Source of the DNA: CAYUST01 sp041908765
Lineage (GTDB): Bacteria > Patescibacteriota > Gracilibacteria > Absconditabacterales > Absconditicoccaceae
Direction of reading: 5' to 3'
Assembly: GCA_041908765.1 (NCBI GenBank)
Contig: JAYREU010000073.1
Location: 1-11,216, forward strand
Length of the DNA stretch: 11,216 nt
A program made the translations under genes and the position numbers. Below are positions 1-8,685 of this stretch, piece after piece. Position 1 is the first letter of the stretch. Each line of letters opens with the position of its first letter. A model generated the notes under the pieces. The model had not been told where the DNA came from. It made no database searches and saw only the letters and a program-made list of their open reading frames with translations.

Positions 1-288
1 GAGTATAGTCCAGTCACTTTGTGGGGACATATGTGCCAATGCAACATTCCTGGCTTTTCCTGGCAAGCCACTATTTTCTTGATAAAAATAACGAATGGTA
101 TCATGTTGGGCAAGCAAAGTGGCGATGTAGTTGCGTGTCCCGTCCGTACTCCCATCATCTACAATGAGTATCTCATAGTCGAAAACATACTCCCCTTTCT
201 GTTGGTTGATCACTGAAAAAATTGCTTTTTCAAGCAGTTCCTTGCGGTTGTAGGTAGGGATGATAATCGAAAAAAGGGGTGTTTTCAT
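1..288 (-). CDS. GT2 family glycosyltransferase, N-terminal part (runs off left edge)
   Basis: This is the first 96 codons of a GT-A fold family 2 glycosyltransferase, an inverting, nucleotide-sugar-dependent enzyme. The start reads MKTPLFSIIIPTYNRKELLE, the classic GT2 first beta strand. The nucleotide-binding aspartates follow in IVDDGSTDGT (residues 42-51), then ENSGLPGKARNVAL (71-84), the usual N-x-G-x-x-x-ARN segment. The DxD metal site and acceptor domain lie outside the window, so the sugar cannot be guessed. The ATG directly abuts the TAA of the upstream carbamoyltransferase (TAAATG, no spacer), so the two are surely co-transcribed and probably translationally coupled. This is the only gene here without an in-frame UGA, which is unremarkable for so short a piece. 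No Shine-Dalgarno precedes it. Confidence 0.93.
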   Translation of the reverse strand, partial: MKTPLFSIIIPTYNRKELLEKAIFSVINQQKGEYVFDYEILIVDDGSTDGTRNYIATLLAQHDTIRYFYQENSGLPGKARNVALAHMSPQSDWTIL

Positions 289-2079
289 TTACGAACGTTT
301 ACTAATGAGGAACGTGTCAAGCAAGAGGTGTTGCAATCCTGATTTTTCAAAGGTGAAAAGAGCTTGTTCTATACCTCCCACCAATGGATATCCATGTATA
401 TTGAGTGAAGTATTCATGACTCCTCACATCCCCGTAGGTTGTTCATATGTTTGCAACATGTCATACATCCATGCATTGCTTTCTTGATCTACAAGTTGTG
501 GCCTTAGCGTTTTATCTTTTTGGTGCATAGAAGCTCTGAGGTGTTGTTGTGCGAGATCTGTGCCTCCGAAAGCAGTGATCATAAAATAAGCGCTTTCTTT
601 GGCTCTAGGCGATATGTCTGCTCGACCTCTAAGGTAACGTGGAGCATACTCTGCCAGCATAGTAGGTGCAAAAGGCATTCGAAAATCCCTCATTTTGATC
701 ATATCATTTACCGTATGAAAACTCTTGAGATCTGATGCATTTGAAAGAATTCATCTATTACACAGTGATCTTGCTCACCACTCTCCTTTTCCTCTACACA
801 CGCCCACAATCTCAAATTGCGACAATAATTTGGCTATATGTTTTGCAGATTGTTCATCGGTTTGTAGATCTAGAACATGGTGTGTTATCGCTATGCCATG
901 TTGTTCAATATAACTTTTTGTCTCTTCTCTCGTAACCTGAATACCACTGTACATGGTTTGGAGTGGTGCAAGATGTGCTAGTTGCTCTGGTTGTGCAAGG
1001 TATCCATACAATACTTGCCCAAGTACTGTGGACTCATCTCCTGCTGAGGGCATGAAGTATACTTTGTCTAGTTGCGTAAGTTCTTGAATTTTTTGATTGA
1101 GTTTGACGTTCATAAACACTCAACCGCTGAGCGCAATCTTTTTGATCCCACTCATTTCTACTGCATGAGTGATTCGTTCCAAAACGATATCTTCAGTAAA
1201 TGCTTGCAACGCACCAGCTATATTATCAAATCTCAGTCAATAGAGCTTATCATAGAGATACACATTTGCTAAGTTGAGAGGAATACGACTCTTGAAAGTA
1301 TATCCATCAATCCATATGAGTCATTTGAAGAGCTTATCATAGACTTGTTGATAGTATGTAGGAGAAGAATAGGCAGCTAGTCCCATGACCTTATACTCAT
1401 GTTCATGCGGTTTCATACCAAGTGCTCAAGTAACATATGACCACAAAAAACCAAGAGAATGAGTGAATCTCGTGACTCCTAAATCTCTAAAAGATCACTT
1501 TTCTCGAATTCTTACACTAGAACAATATCTATCTCCTGCACCATCAAGCGAGAGTAACAATATTGGCTCATCTTGTTGATGCAAACCGTAGAAATAAATA
1601 GTACTTAATGCATGAGTGATATGATGTTCAGCAATATCAATCATGTCTATGGTGATTTCCCTTCCCAGTTTGCTAGTGAGCTCCTGTGCAAACCAAGCGC
1701 GATTGCGCTGATATGCAGACTTACTTTCTGTTCTTGCATCATTGTATCGATTGAAAACTCGAGGGAATCGTTGATAGAGATGAAAAAAAAGGTAGTCTCT
1801 CCACGTATACTTTTTGAGTGCACTTGCTCATTGATTGGGAGCAGCTTTTACTTCAGATTTTTTCCATCATGCGAGGGAGAAATTTTTTGGATTTATAATA
1901 ATTTTGTCAATCTTGTTGATATCGATCTGTGTTTTGAGATAGGTAATGCATGCAGTAGGATATCACATACTATTTTTGATGTTATCAAATTTCTCTTCAT
2001 GAAGCAAGAAACGTAATTCTCCTTGCTCTGTATATGCAATCGATGCATTGAATCCATAATGAATAGCTAAAATATTCAT
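289..2079 (-). CDS. NodU/TobZ-type O-carbamoyltransferase
   Basis: Encodes 596 residues when UGA is glycine, the normal length for this family, which moves a carbamoyl group from carbamoyl phosphate to a hydroxyl of a sugar or antibiotic through an ATP-made carbamoyl-adenylate. Family motifs run in order: MNILAIHYGFNASIAY at 1-16 (ASKHA/Kae1-like fold), EHHITHA at 151-157 (conserved histidines), LSLDGAGD at 176-183, the YVTGALGM...HEYKVMGLAAY stretch at 215-237, LSGGVFMNVKLN at 317-328, then the C-terminal domain with GEWGARSLCNRGIL at 432-445, FAPTMLAEYA at 470-479 and NTSLNIHGYP at 556-565. Eleven codons are UGA; those at 218, 320 and 435 sit on family glycines. Oddities: Cys440 replaces the usual Gly of LGNR, and Tyr564 replaces the usual Glu of HGEP. 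It probably carbamoylates the glycan made by the neighbouring transferases; the substrate is inferred from context only. Confidence 0.95.
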
Positions 2080-2118
2080 GATATACAATAAATAAGTATA
2101 AAGTAAGTAGTCAATTGC

Positions 2119-2976
2119 CTAGCTAATGTGTTTTAGGTTGCGATATGCGTGTATGAAGAGGTTTTGGATAGCACCTTCTTTGTATAATCTAAAATTCGTC
2201 ACAGACATGGTATAGTCAAATCAATGTGATTCAAGATCATTGAGCATGGATGCTAGTTTGGAGTTCATGCCCACTTCAATATGGTGGTGGTACTCAAAAA
2301 TCATACGATCAATGTGTGCTAGACAGTTGTGCTGTGCAAGATCAGCAACCACTCTATCTTCACTCCCTTCAATATTAAATTTGATGCAATCAATACGTCT
2401 TCCAGAGAGGTGTTCTTGGATAAAATGAGATAGCTGGATAACTTGTACAGATAGGTGAGTCGGGTTAGATTGATTGGTAGTGTTGTGCAGAGATGCAAGC
2501 GTGTCTCCTGCATGGTTCTTTGTTATCATGAAATCAAGCGTTCCTGTAGTGTTACTTACGGCTAGTTGATGATTGATGATCTGAGAGTGTTTTGCTGTGT
2601 TTACTACTAAATATTGGTATACCTCTGGGTTAGGTTCGAAGGTATGAATCTCTGCTTGTGGGAAAAGGAAATTGAAATAAAGGCTTGTTACTCAAATATT
2701 CGCACCACAATCAATGATGAGCGGTTTCGTGTTGGGAGTGTTGAAGTAATATTGTCCTTTGAAAAAAGCAATTTTAAAAATGCCGTAAATATATCTAAAT
2801 TTGGCAGCACGTAGTCTATATCACCAAAATGTAGCACGAGGTGATCGTCTTCATCGGGTAAGTTGTTTGAACAACATACTATAATAATACCATAGCAGAC
2901 CTATCTTCGTATGCAAACGATAAGGTATGCACAAAAAGTGTAAATGATCCAATATCCACGCTCACAGTGATGACAT
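2119..2976 (-). CDS. FkbM family SAM-dependent methyltransferase (copy 1)
   Basis: A 285-residue class I methyltransferase of the FkbM family, usually O-methylating sugars or polyketides. The first 80 residues are the variable, aromatic- and basic-rich lead region. The SAM-binding motif I follows as IIDCGANIGVTSLYF at 87-101, where Gly95 is UGA, then HTFEPNP at 111-117 (acidic end of beta 2), and the signature IDCIKFNIEGSED at 195-207. Five UGA codons lie in frame (residues 5, 42, 52, 95, 252), and the true stop is TAG. The first ATG in the open frame is at 2976, 22 nt after the stop of the second FkbM gene; ATG at 2877 (Met34) is an alternative, because the extra N-terminus is poorly constrained. 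It probably methylates a hydroxyl on the cluster's glycan. Confidence 0.93.
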
Positions 2977-2998
2977 AGTTGCACAAAAAAATTAAAAT

Positions 2999-3862
2999 TT
3001 ATAAACGATATGCGTCAATCATCAACACATATCTATTGTCTCGCGCGGCAAATAACTGCGGCGTAACCGTATATCCAATCAAAATATTTGGATTGATGAT
3101 ATAGCGAAAATTATGTTTTTCTAGTGTGTGTAAGATACTGGAAAGTGTGTTGTTGGTCAGTGCTTCATCGTAATGATATTCAAGACTCAGCGCATGTACG
3201 TGATCTATGAGTCCACTTTGCTCCAAGTCTTGAAACACTCCTCACTCAGAACCTTCAATATCTATTTTTAGAAAGTCAATATCGCTATATCATTTTTGAG
3301 AGAGTTGTACTACCGGAACTATATAGCTATTAGTATTTGCAAAAGTAGCCTGGCTCTTCTCAAGAGAGTTCCCAGGCCCTCATTGCATGTCTCCGTTTGC
3401 ATAAAAGGTAACATTTCCTGATTTTCCAGCAACTGCTTCGTTTCGTGCTGTAGTGTCTGTCAATTTGTTCTCATCAATATTTTTAGTTAACAGAAGATAT
3501 GTTTCTTTATCTGGCTCAAAACAGACTATTTTCGCTTGAGGATAGAGAAATTTGCAATAAAAAGCTGCCATACCAATGTTTGCACCACAATCTATCACAA
3601 AGGGTTTGTCATTGGACGCTTGAAAATGATAAATGTTGTAAATGAATAATTCAGTAAATATAGCAAAAAACGCACCAAAGCTCTCAAAATGTATATTCCA
3701 CCCATTAAATTTTTGAGACCTATATTTGTATCCCAAAAGCTTCCCACAGATATTTTTGAGGCACAGATATTGATAAAACCAAAACATATACCACCTTTCT
3801 TTGATATGTACATTGGTCATTAATGCATAGACATCCCTAAAATATTGATCAATATAGTGCAT
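2999..3862 (-). CDS. FkbM family SAM-dependent methyltransferase (copy 2)
   Basis: A 287-residue paralogue of the gene just downstream, with the same plan: an aromatic-rich N-terminal region (KERWYMFWFYQYLCLKNICG, residues 21-40), SAM motif I FVIDCGANIGMAAFY at 88-102, VCFEPDKETYLLL at 113-125, and the FkbM signature FLKIDIEGSEGG at 197-208. Three UGA codons are in frame (161, 191, 207); the one at 207 splits the gene under the standard code just after the signature. The stop is TAA. ATG at 3862 lies 16 nt after the TAG of the upstream glycosyltransferase. Identity with copy 1 looks moderate outside the motifs, so this is either an old tandem duplication or two separately acquired members. 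They are likely to methylate different positions or different sugars. Confidence 0.94.
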
Positions 3863-3878
3863 CTCAGCAACGAAAAGA

Positions 3879-5201
3879 CTAAAACTGTTCTATGGATATG
3901 TTGAAAAAAAAGATCATTTGTTTTCTTCGCAACAGATAGGCATATTCTAGTCATCTCCACAGCATATGCAATAGTTTGTAGCTCATTTTACCTGATCAAC
4001 TGATAGTATTTGCCTTGAGACAGGTATGTATCCTTCAATGATACTCTTCAGCATAGTTTGCAATAGCTTGCGAAGTTGGTGTGGCTACAAGTTGCTCAAA
4101 TGATGGGTTTGCTAAGTATATCTCTTTATTTTTGCCTCGTTCATAGAGAACCTTGATAAGGGTTTGTGCTGTGTGTGTGATATGATATTCTTGTTGTACT
4201 TTTTCAAATCCATGTTGCCCCAATACTTGAAGCTGTGCTAATGTATGTCCTTCGAGAAATGCAATGACGCTGTGCGGATAGTTGCAATAGCCCCCTGTGT
4301 GTTCATGATCAACCAATTCAATCTGTGCATCATAGAGATCAGGTAGCACTTTTCAATTACGATAAAAATGTTTGTAATCAGTAATTACGGGTTTTTTGAA
4401 GCAATAACTCTCTGCTATAACATTACCAAAACTCTCACCTATTCGTGAGGTTTGTCGAAATAGATCGATGGATGCATAGAATTCTGCAATATCATCTAGC
4501 TGTCTTAGTTCTGGGAGAAACAAAAGTGATGCATACATTTTTTGGTTGAGTAGGAGCTTCAGTACTTTTCTATACAAGAGTGGCATACCAGCAAAGATAA
4601 ATCAATATGTATAATTTCCTCTCCATTGAAGGGTCACCAATGTAGCAATTATCAAAAAATGCCATTTGGATGGTTCTGCTCTTCCTAATCTCCCTATGAG
4701 GTATCTTTTGTCCTGAAAATAAGCTCTATGGATTCCTTTTGCCACTGAGGCAAGGCGTATTCGGTTATCTACATCAATCGGATTATAGACAACGTAGGCA
4801 TTGGTAAGTTCTCCATGCATTCGCTTGAGTTTCCAATAATCAGTCTTGCTAATGATGAGATTGAGCTGATTTCAACTGGGATCATAACAGGGGGTGAAAT
4901 TGACATTGATGAGACCAGTGCATTGTTCAAGAATGTTTTGGTGGGTAATGGGAGAAACTTTTGCTCATGCAAAATAGACGAATGCTATCTGCTGTTTTTG
5001 TAGAAAATCTATGAGATCGTTTTCAAGGAGAACTACTCTTTCGCCATTTTCCATGACTTGTGCTGGGTCAGTAGTCACATATACAAAAAACTTGTTTACG
5101 TAGTCCAATGATAAATGTGCAAAGTATATTTCAAATTTTCTGTCCCCTCCTCAAATGCCCTTTGCATTGTGCTTTCCAAGAAATGCAATATTTATTTTCA
5201 T
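3879..5201 (-). CDS. GT4-like glycosyltransferase (GT-B fold)
   Basis: A 440-residue GT-B glycosyltransferase. The N-terminus MKINIAFLGKHNAKGIGGGD (UGA at Gly17) carries the glycine-rich loop of GT4 enzymes and begins the acceptor domain. NAYVVYNPIDVDNRIRL (134-150) resembles the usual V-I-x-N-P/G-V-D hinge. The donor-binding domain holds GESFGNVIAESYCFKKPVI at 255-273, the E-x7-E motif that contacts the nucleotide sugar. Eight in-frame UGA codons; stop TAG. The last 51 residues, after the UGA at 4032-4034 (EEYH-Gly), look less conserved and rich in basic and hydrophobic residues; they may be a membrane-contacting tail or a late extension. The ATG at 5201 overlaps the 3' end of the epimerase gene by 10 nt. 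The transferred sugar is unknown. Confidence 0.92.
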
Positions 5202-6300
5202 GTTCTTGCAGTTTGATAATCTGCTAAAAGAGAACTAATTATTCTTTCAGCAGTAGCACCATCTCGCAAAGGAGGTTTTTGTCACAATTTGTAGGAACCA
5301 GCAAGAATATCGTCGATCAAGGTATGTATGCGTTGAAAATCATCTCCCACCAAGGTGTTTGATCATATCGTGCAAGTGATAGGTCTTTCTGTAGATGCTC
5401 TCATGGTTAAACAAGGAATGCCTAGGTACGTGGTTTCTTCTTGTACGCCTCCACTATCCGTCAATACGAAACTACTGTGTTCCACTAGATGCAAGAATGC
5501 AAAGTAGCCTAATGGTGGCACGAAAGTCATCTGAGGAGTATCTAAGTACTTTGTCAGTCAGAAGCGCTCAATATTATTCTTGGTCCTAGGATGGAGGGGG
5601 AGAATGAGTTGCTGTTTTTGAGCTACTTGTACTAAGAATTCGAGATATTTCTCGAGTTGATCTGGTGTATCTACATTTGCAGGTCTGTGCAGTGTGACTA
5701 CTGCATATTTTTTTGGAGTGAGGCAATATTCTGCAACTACTGATTGTTGCTTAATTTTGTCATGATGCATTATCAAACAGTCAATCATCACATTGCCTAC
5801 CAGCTCAACTCATGTAATGTTTCCTTCATTTGCTAAATTGGTAACACCAGATTCCTCTGTCACGAACAAGAGGTCAGAAATACTATCCGTGAGTATTCTA
5901 TTTATTTCCTCTGGCATAGTTGAATCAAACGATCTCAATCATGATTCAATATGTACAACACGAATTCCCAATTGTTTGGCTGTGATAGCACATGCTACCG
6001 TTGCATTGACATCCCCTACGACGACGACGTAATCCGGTCTGGTAACTTCTTGCAACAATTGCGTGTAAGCTACCATTACTTTCCCAATTTGTTCAGGCAC
6101 GAGACCACCGTGAATATTGAGATTGTAATCTGGAAACGGTAATCATAAATCTGTGAAGAATGCATCAGACATTTGCTGATCAAAATGCTGTCAGGTATGT
6201 ATGAGTGCAAAACTAACATCAACTCTTTTTTTGATGGTAGCAATGATGGGGCTACTTTCATAAAATTTGGCCTAGCTCCTACGATGAGATGGAGATGCAT
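5192..6300 (-). CDS. wecB: non-hydrolysing UDP-GlcNAc 2-epimerase, broken by a 1-nt frameshift
   Basis: Interconverts UDP-GlcNAc and UDP-ManNAc, a cytoplasmic precursor step for ManNAc-containing glycans. Allowing one frameshift, the product is 369 residues, normal for WecB/MnaA. The first 18 codons read MHLHLIVGARPNFMKVAP; the rest lies in another frame: IIATIKK..., HTGQHFDQQMSD, DYVVVVGDVNATVA, VHIESGLRSFD, MPEEINRILTD, TLHRPANVD, LPLHPRT, LTDSGGVQEETT and MRASTERP. The glutamates of IESGLR and PEEINR and the histidine of LHRP match the family's known catalytic residues. Eight UGA codons, including Gly of HTGQH and ESGLR. The shift is at the CCCC run 6248-6251; one more C restores AP-II exactly. 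No start codon in the second frame can rescue it, because a TAG lies upstream. It may be a base-call error or a genuine recent inactivation. Confidence 0.92.
6248..6251 (-). other. frameshift site in wecB (homopolymer CCCC, one base short)
   Basis: On the coding strand the gene reads AAAGTAGCCCCATCATT. As written, frame 1 gives K-V-A-P-S-L and runs into non-homologous sequence, while the conserved epimerase sequence continues in the frame reading ATC-ATT-GCT. Adding one C to the run gives K-V-A-P-I-I-A-T-I-K-K without any loss. The rest of the gene keeps all catalytic motifs and shows no second lesion, which favours an assembly or base-call error or a very recent mutation over an old pseudogene. 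Confidence 0.85.
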
Positions 6301-6314
6301 GGATGAGTATACTA

Positions 6315-7361
6315 CTAAAGTGAAAAAAATCGGTCCACAAGTTGTTCCTCAAAACGCAGAGGATCGAGGAGTATTCAATACGTTCATCTATACGGATACG
6401 ACATATTGTTTGCAAGTTCTTTATCAAATTGCCCCAAAATTACCTCTTTCGCACCACTTTGGAAGTCAGAAGTGACAATGGGGATATCCATTGCTTTGGC
6501 CTCAGCGAGCACGTTGGGAAATCATTCTACCGCAGAAGCATACAGAAAGTAGTCAGTGAGGTCTAGATATTTGAAAATATTCTTTTGTTCTCAGAGAAAA
6601 ATAACATTATCTGTAAGTCCATACTGCTCGACTAATGAGGTGAGATATCACCTTTGAGGACCATCTCAGATGATCAAGTACTTCCAGTTTAAATGTCAAG
6701 ATTGAGCAATACGATGTAATCCTCCTACTATTTTTTCGTGTTGCTTGGAAGGTATTAGTCTTCCCGTAGTAACGAATACCATTTTTCCTTTACATACTTC
6801 ATTGAGTCGCTCTTCTCTAGATTCTGTTCTTTGTTGTGCAATGAGTTTGGTGTCAATCGTATTGTAGAGGACTTCTACTTTCTCTACAGGTATGTGGAGA
6901 TAGCTTGCAATATCGTATTTGTTCTCATGAGAATTTACGATGATTTTGCCCGCTTTGGGGTAAAGTCGTTTGATAAGTAGTTTATATACATATCCTATGA
7001 TTCATCTAAAAAAACTCACGTGTGTTCTCAATGAGATGATAGCGTTTTTTTTTGCAACAATATGTACAAAATTAGCTATTTCTAAGAAACTGATACCATC
7101 ATGAAGCTCGTAGGTTTTGAATATCTGTTTGCATTTCCATACATATCGAGGAAATATAAGTATCATGAGCCAATTGTGATGTGTCTGTCACAGGACTATG
7201 TGTGTGCAACCTGCAGGCAAGGTAAAAAAGGTTCCTTCTTTGAGCGTAATCAGGAAAACCTGTTTCCCTTCTTGGATGTGCTGCTTGGTGAGGTTTGTCA
7301 CCACTCTTTCTGCACCTCATCACTCAAGTGAGTTAATTAAAAAATAGATTTTACTAGTCAC
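6315..7361 (-). CDS. GT4 family glycosyltransferase (GT-B fold)
   Basis: A 348-residue retaining-type GT4 enzyme. It opens VTSKIYFLINSLEGGGAERV, the standard GT4 nucleotide loop; Gly14 and Gly15 are consecutive UGA codons (GAG TGA TGA GGT). Then come KVEVLYNTID (161-170), the hinge, KMVFVTTGRLIPSKQHEK (193-210), LIIGDGPQRGYL (229-240), and AVEGFPNVLAEAKAMDIPIV (277-296), the E-x7-E donor-sugar motif. Eleven UGA codons in all; stop TAG. There is no ATG between the upstream in-frame TAA and the conserved core, so GTG at 7361 is the best start and places the core exactly where the family has it. The gap to the upstream GT4 is 42 nt, and to the epimerase 14 nt. The substrate is unknown. Confidence 0.93.
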
Positions 7362-7403
7362 AATAAGGTGATTTTTAAATAAAAATAATCGTATAGGAAC
7401 TTA

Positions 7404-8519
7404 TTATAAACTTTGTTGATAGCGACGTATATTGGTGGCTCGACTAAATTTTTGGAGTACGTGTTCACGAGACTTTCACGCATGCACAGCGTATCCATCT
7501 ATAGCTTTTTGGATGCATTCTGCAAGCGCATATCTGTCACCTGGAGCCACCAAAATGAGATCAGGTTGGTCACTAATTTCTGGTGTTCCACCCACATGAG
7601 TAGCTACTACTATGCATTGTGCAAGTAATCATTCTACGACACTCGTAGGAAGTCATTCTTGATAACTGGTGTTGAGAATGATATGCATACGTGGGTAGTA
7701 GGTCTGTTCGAGGGCAGTTTTGGTTTGATAACCGGCGAAGGTGACCCACGCTTCCAATCACAACTGTTGGGAAAGTAGTTCTAACTTCTGCTTCTCTTCA
7801 CCATCTCCTATCAAGGTAAGATGTATGTTGGTCCTGCCCTGCTCTATTACCAGTTTCAAGGCATACAAAAGTACATCTATTCCTTTGAGTGCAGTAAGTC
7901 TTCCTACGGAGCAAAGTGCAAACTGCTCTACTCCTGGTGCAATAGGATTTGGCTGTATGGCAGAGTCAACGCCTCTATAGATCACTTCTACTTCCCTATC
8001 CGTAAAATGACTTACAAAACGCTTACATCCTTCACTTATACCAATGATCTGATCCGCTCGATGAAAGATGCAACGTCCTATGGTTTGATCATACAGCCAA
8101 GCGAGAGCGTTTTTCCATCAGGTATTAAGCTTGACGTAATCAACGCCATGTTCGATGTGAACTCGCTTGATACTGTGCCACTTTGCGAAGAGAGCACCAA
8201 ACAATGACGCTAAGAAAAACCTTGTCCTCGTAATGAGGATATCTGGAGCAAATTCTTTGATCAGACGATGTGCCTGACGATACTCAGATGTCCAAAATTT
8301 GGGAAAAGGGAAGGTTGGTATGATCTCAAAGGCAGGAATCACAACAACGGTGACCTGGTCATGTTGGTAGGTAAGGGTGGTGGGTTGTCCTATGCTATAT
8401 GTTGCAATCAAACACTCACCACATCACTCTTGCATCCATCGTTGTGCCCGCTGTGCAGCGTGTGATTCAAGGCCCCCAATATGAGGAGGATAATATGCAA
8501 TATACTGTACTACACGCAT
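7404..8519 (-). CDS. GT4 family glycosyltransferase (GT-B fold)
   Basis: A 371-residue GT4 glycosyltransferase. The start MRVVQYIAYYPPHIGGLESH (1-20) is the family's acceptor-side GG loop. It continues with APDILITRTRFF (91-102), RVHIEHGVDYVK (119-130), ADQIIGISEGCKRF (155-168), VEVIYRGVDSA (177-187), FALCSVGRLTALKGIDVLL (200-218), LTLIGDGEEKQKL (234-246) and YQEGLPTSVVEGLLAQCIVV (286-305) with the E-x7-E motif, where both glycines after Glu are UGA. Six UGA codons; stop TAA. The ATG at 8519 fits the family start; no Shine-Dalgarno is present. Immediately upstream lies a repeat-rich leader (8561-8685), so this gene may head its own transcript or depend on read-through from the DUF2304-GT2 gene. 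Confidence 0.94.
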
Positions 8520-8560
8520 GCGAAAAAAGATTTTTGGTAAAGGAACAGAAACAGGCTTAC

Positions 8561-8685
8561 TTAAAGAAAAATGCTTGTATTTTTCCATAGGCAATACATT
8601 CTCTATTGTCTATTTAAAGAAAAATGCTTGTATTTTTCTTATTTAAAGAAAAATGCTTGTATTTTTCTTATTTAAAGAAAAATGC
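8561..8685. repeat. short tandem repeat array, 29-bp period, seeded from the 3' end of the DUF2304-GT2 gene
   Basis: Three full copies of a 25-nt core (plus-strand starts 8561, 8614 and 8643) and one partial copy (8672-8685) are present. The copies at 8614, 8643 and 8672 are spaced exactly 29 nt; the outermost is 53 nt away because 24 extra bases sit between copies. On the minus strand each copy contains GCATTTTTCTTTAA, and the partial copy is the end of the upstream gene (A-F-F-F-K-stop), so the array looks like reiteration of that gene's tail. Each full core carries a 9-bp inverted repeat, AAGAAAAAT / ATTTTTCTT, with a 6-nt loop; only one of the nine pairs is G-C, so the hairpin is weak. 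Candidate roles are mRNA 3'-end processing, attenuation, or simply slippage; none is shown. Confidence 0.9.

Noticed and set aside
1612..2016. Plus-strand open frame of 134 codons
   Set aside because: It lies antisense to the carbamoyltransferase, whose minus-strand frame carries clear family motifs; the plus-strand product has no recognisable features.
2080..2118. Internal promoter upstream of the carbamoyltransferase (TTGACT with TATACT or TATTGT)
   Set aside because: TATACT is too close to the -35-like box, and TATTGT matches only four of six bases; in A/T-rich sequence this is expected by chance.
6240..6260. Programmed ribosomal frameshift in wecB
   Set aside because: Restoring the frame needs a -1 slip on GCC-CCA, but there is no slippery heptamer or obvious downstream stimulator, and this family does not use frameshifting.
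7099..7323. Minus-strand open frame starting MMRCRKSGDK
   Set aside because: It is a shifted-frame shadow of the GT4 gene 7361-6315; the true frame reads LEGGGAERVVTNLTKQ through the same bases.
1..8519. Decayed cluster full of pseudogenes
   Set aside because: The apparent stops are all TGA, fall on conserved glycines and leave full-length proteins; only wecB has a genuine frame break.
8561..8685. CRISPR array or rho-independent terminator at the repeats
   Set aside because: There are no unique spacers of constant length and no cas genes, so not CRISPR. The hairpin stem has a single G-C pair, too weak for a convincing intrinsic terminator.
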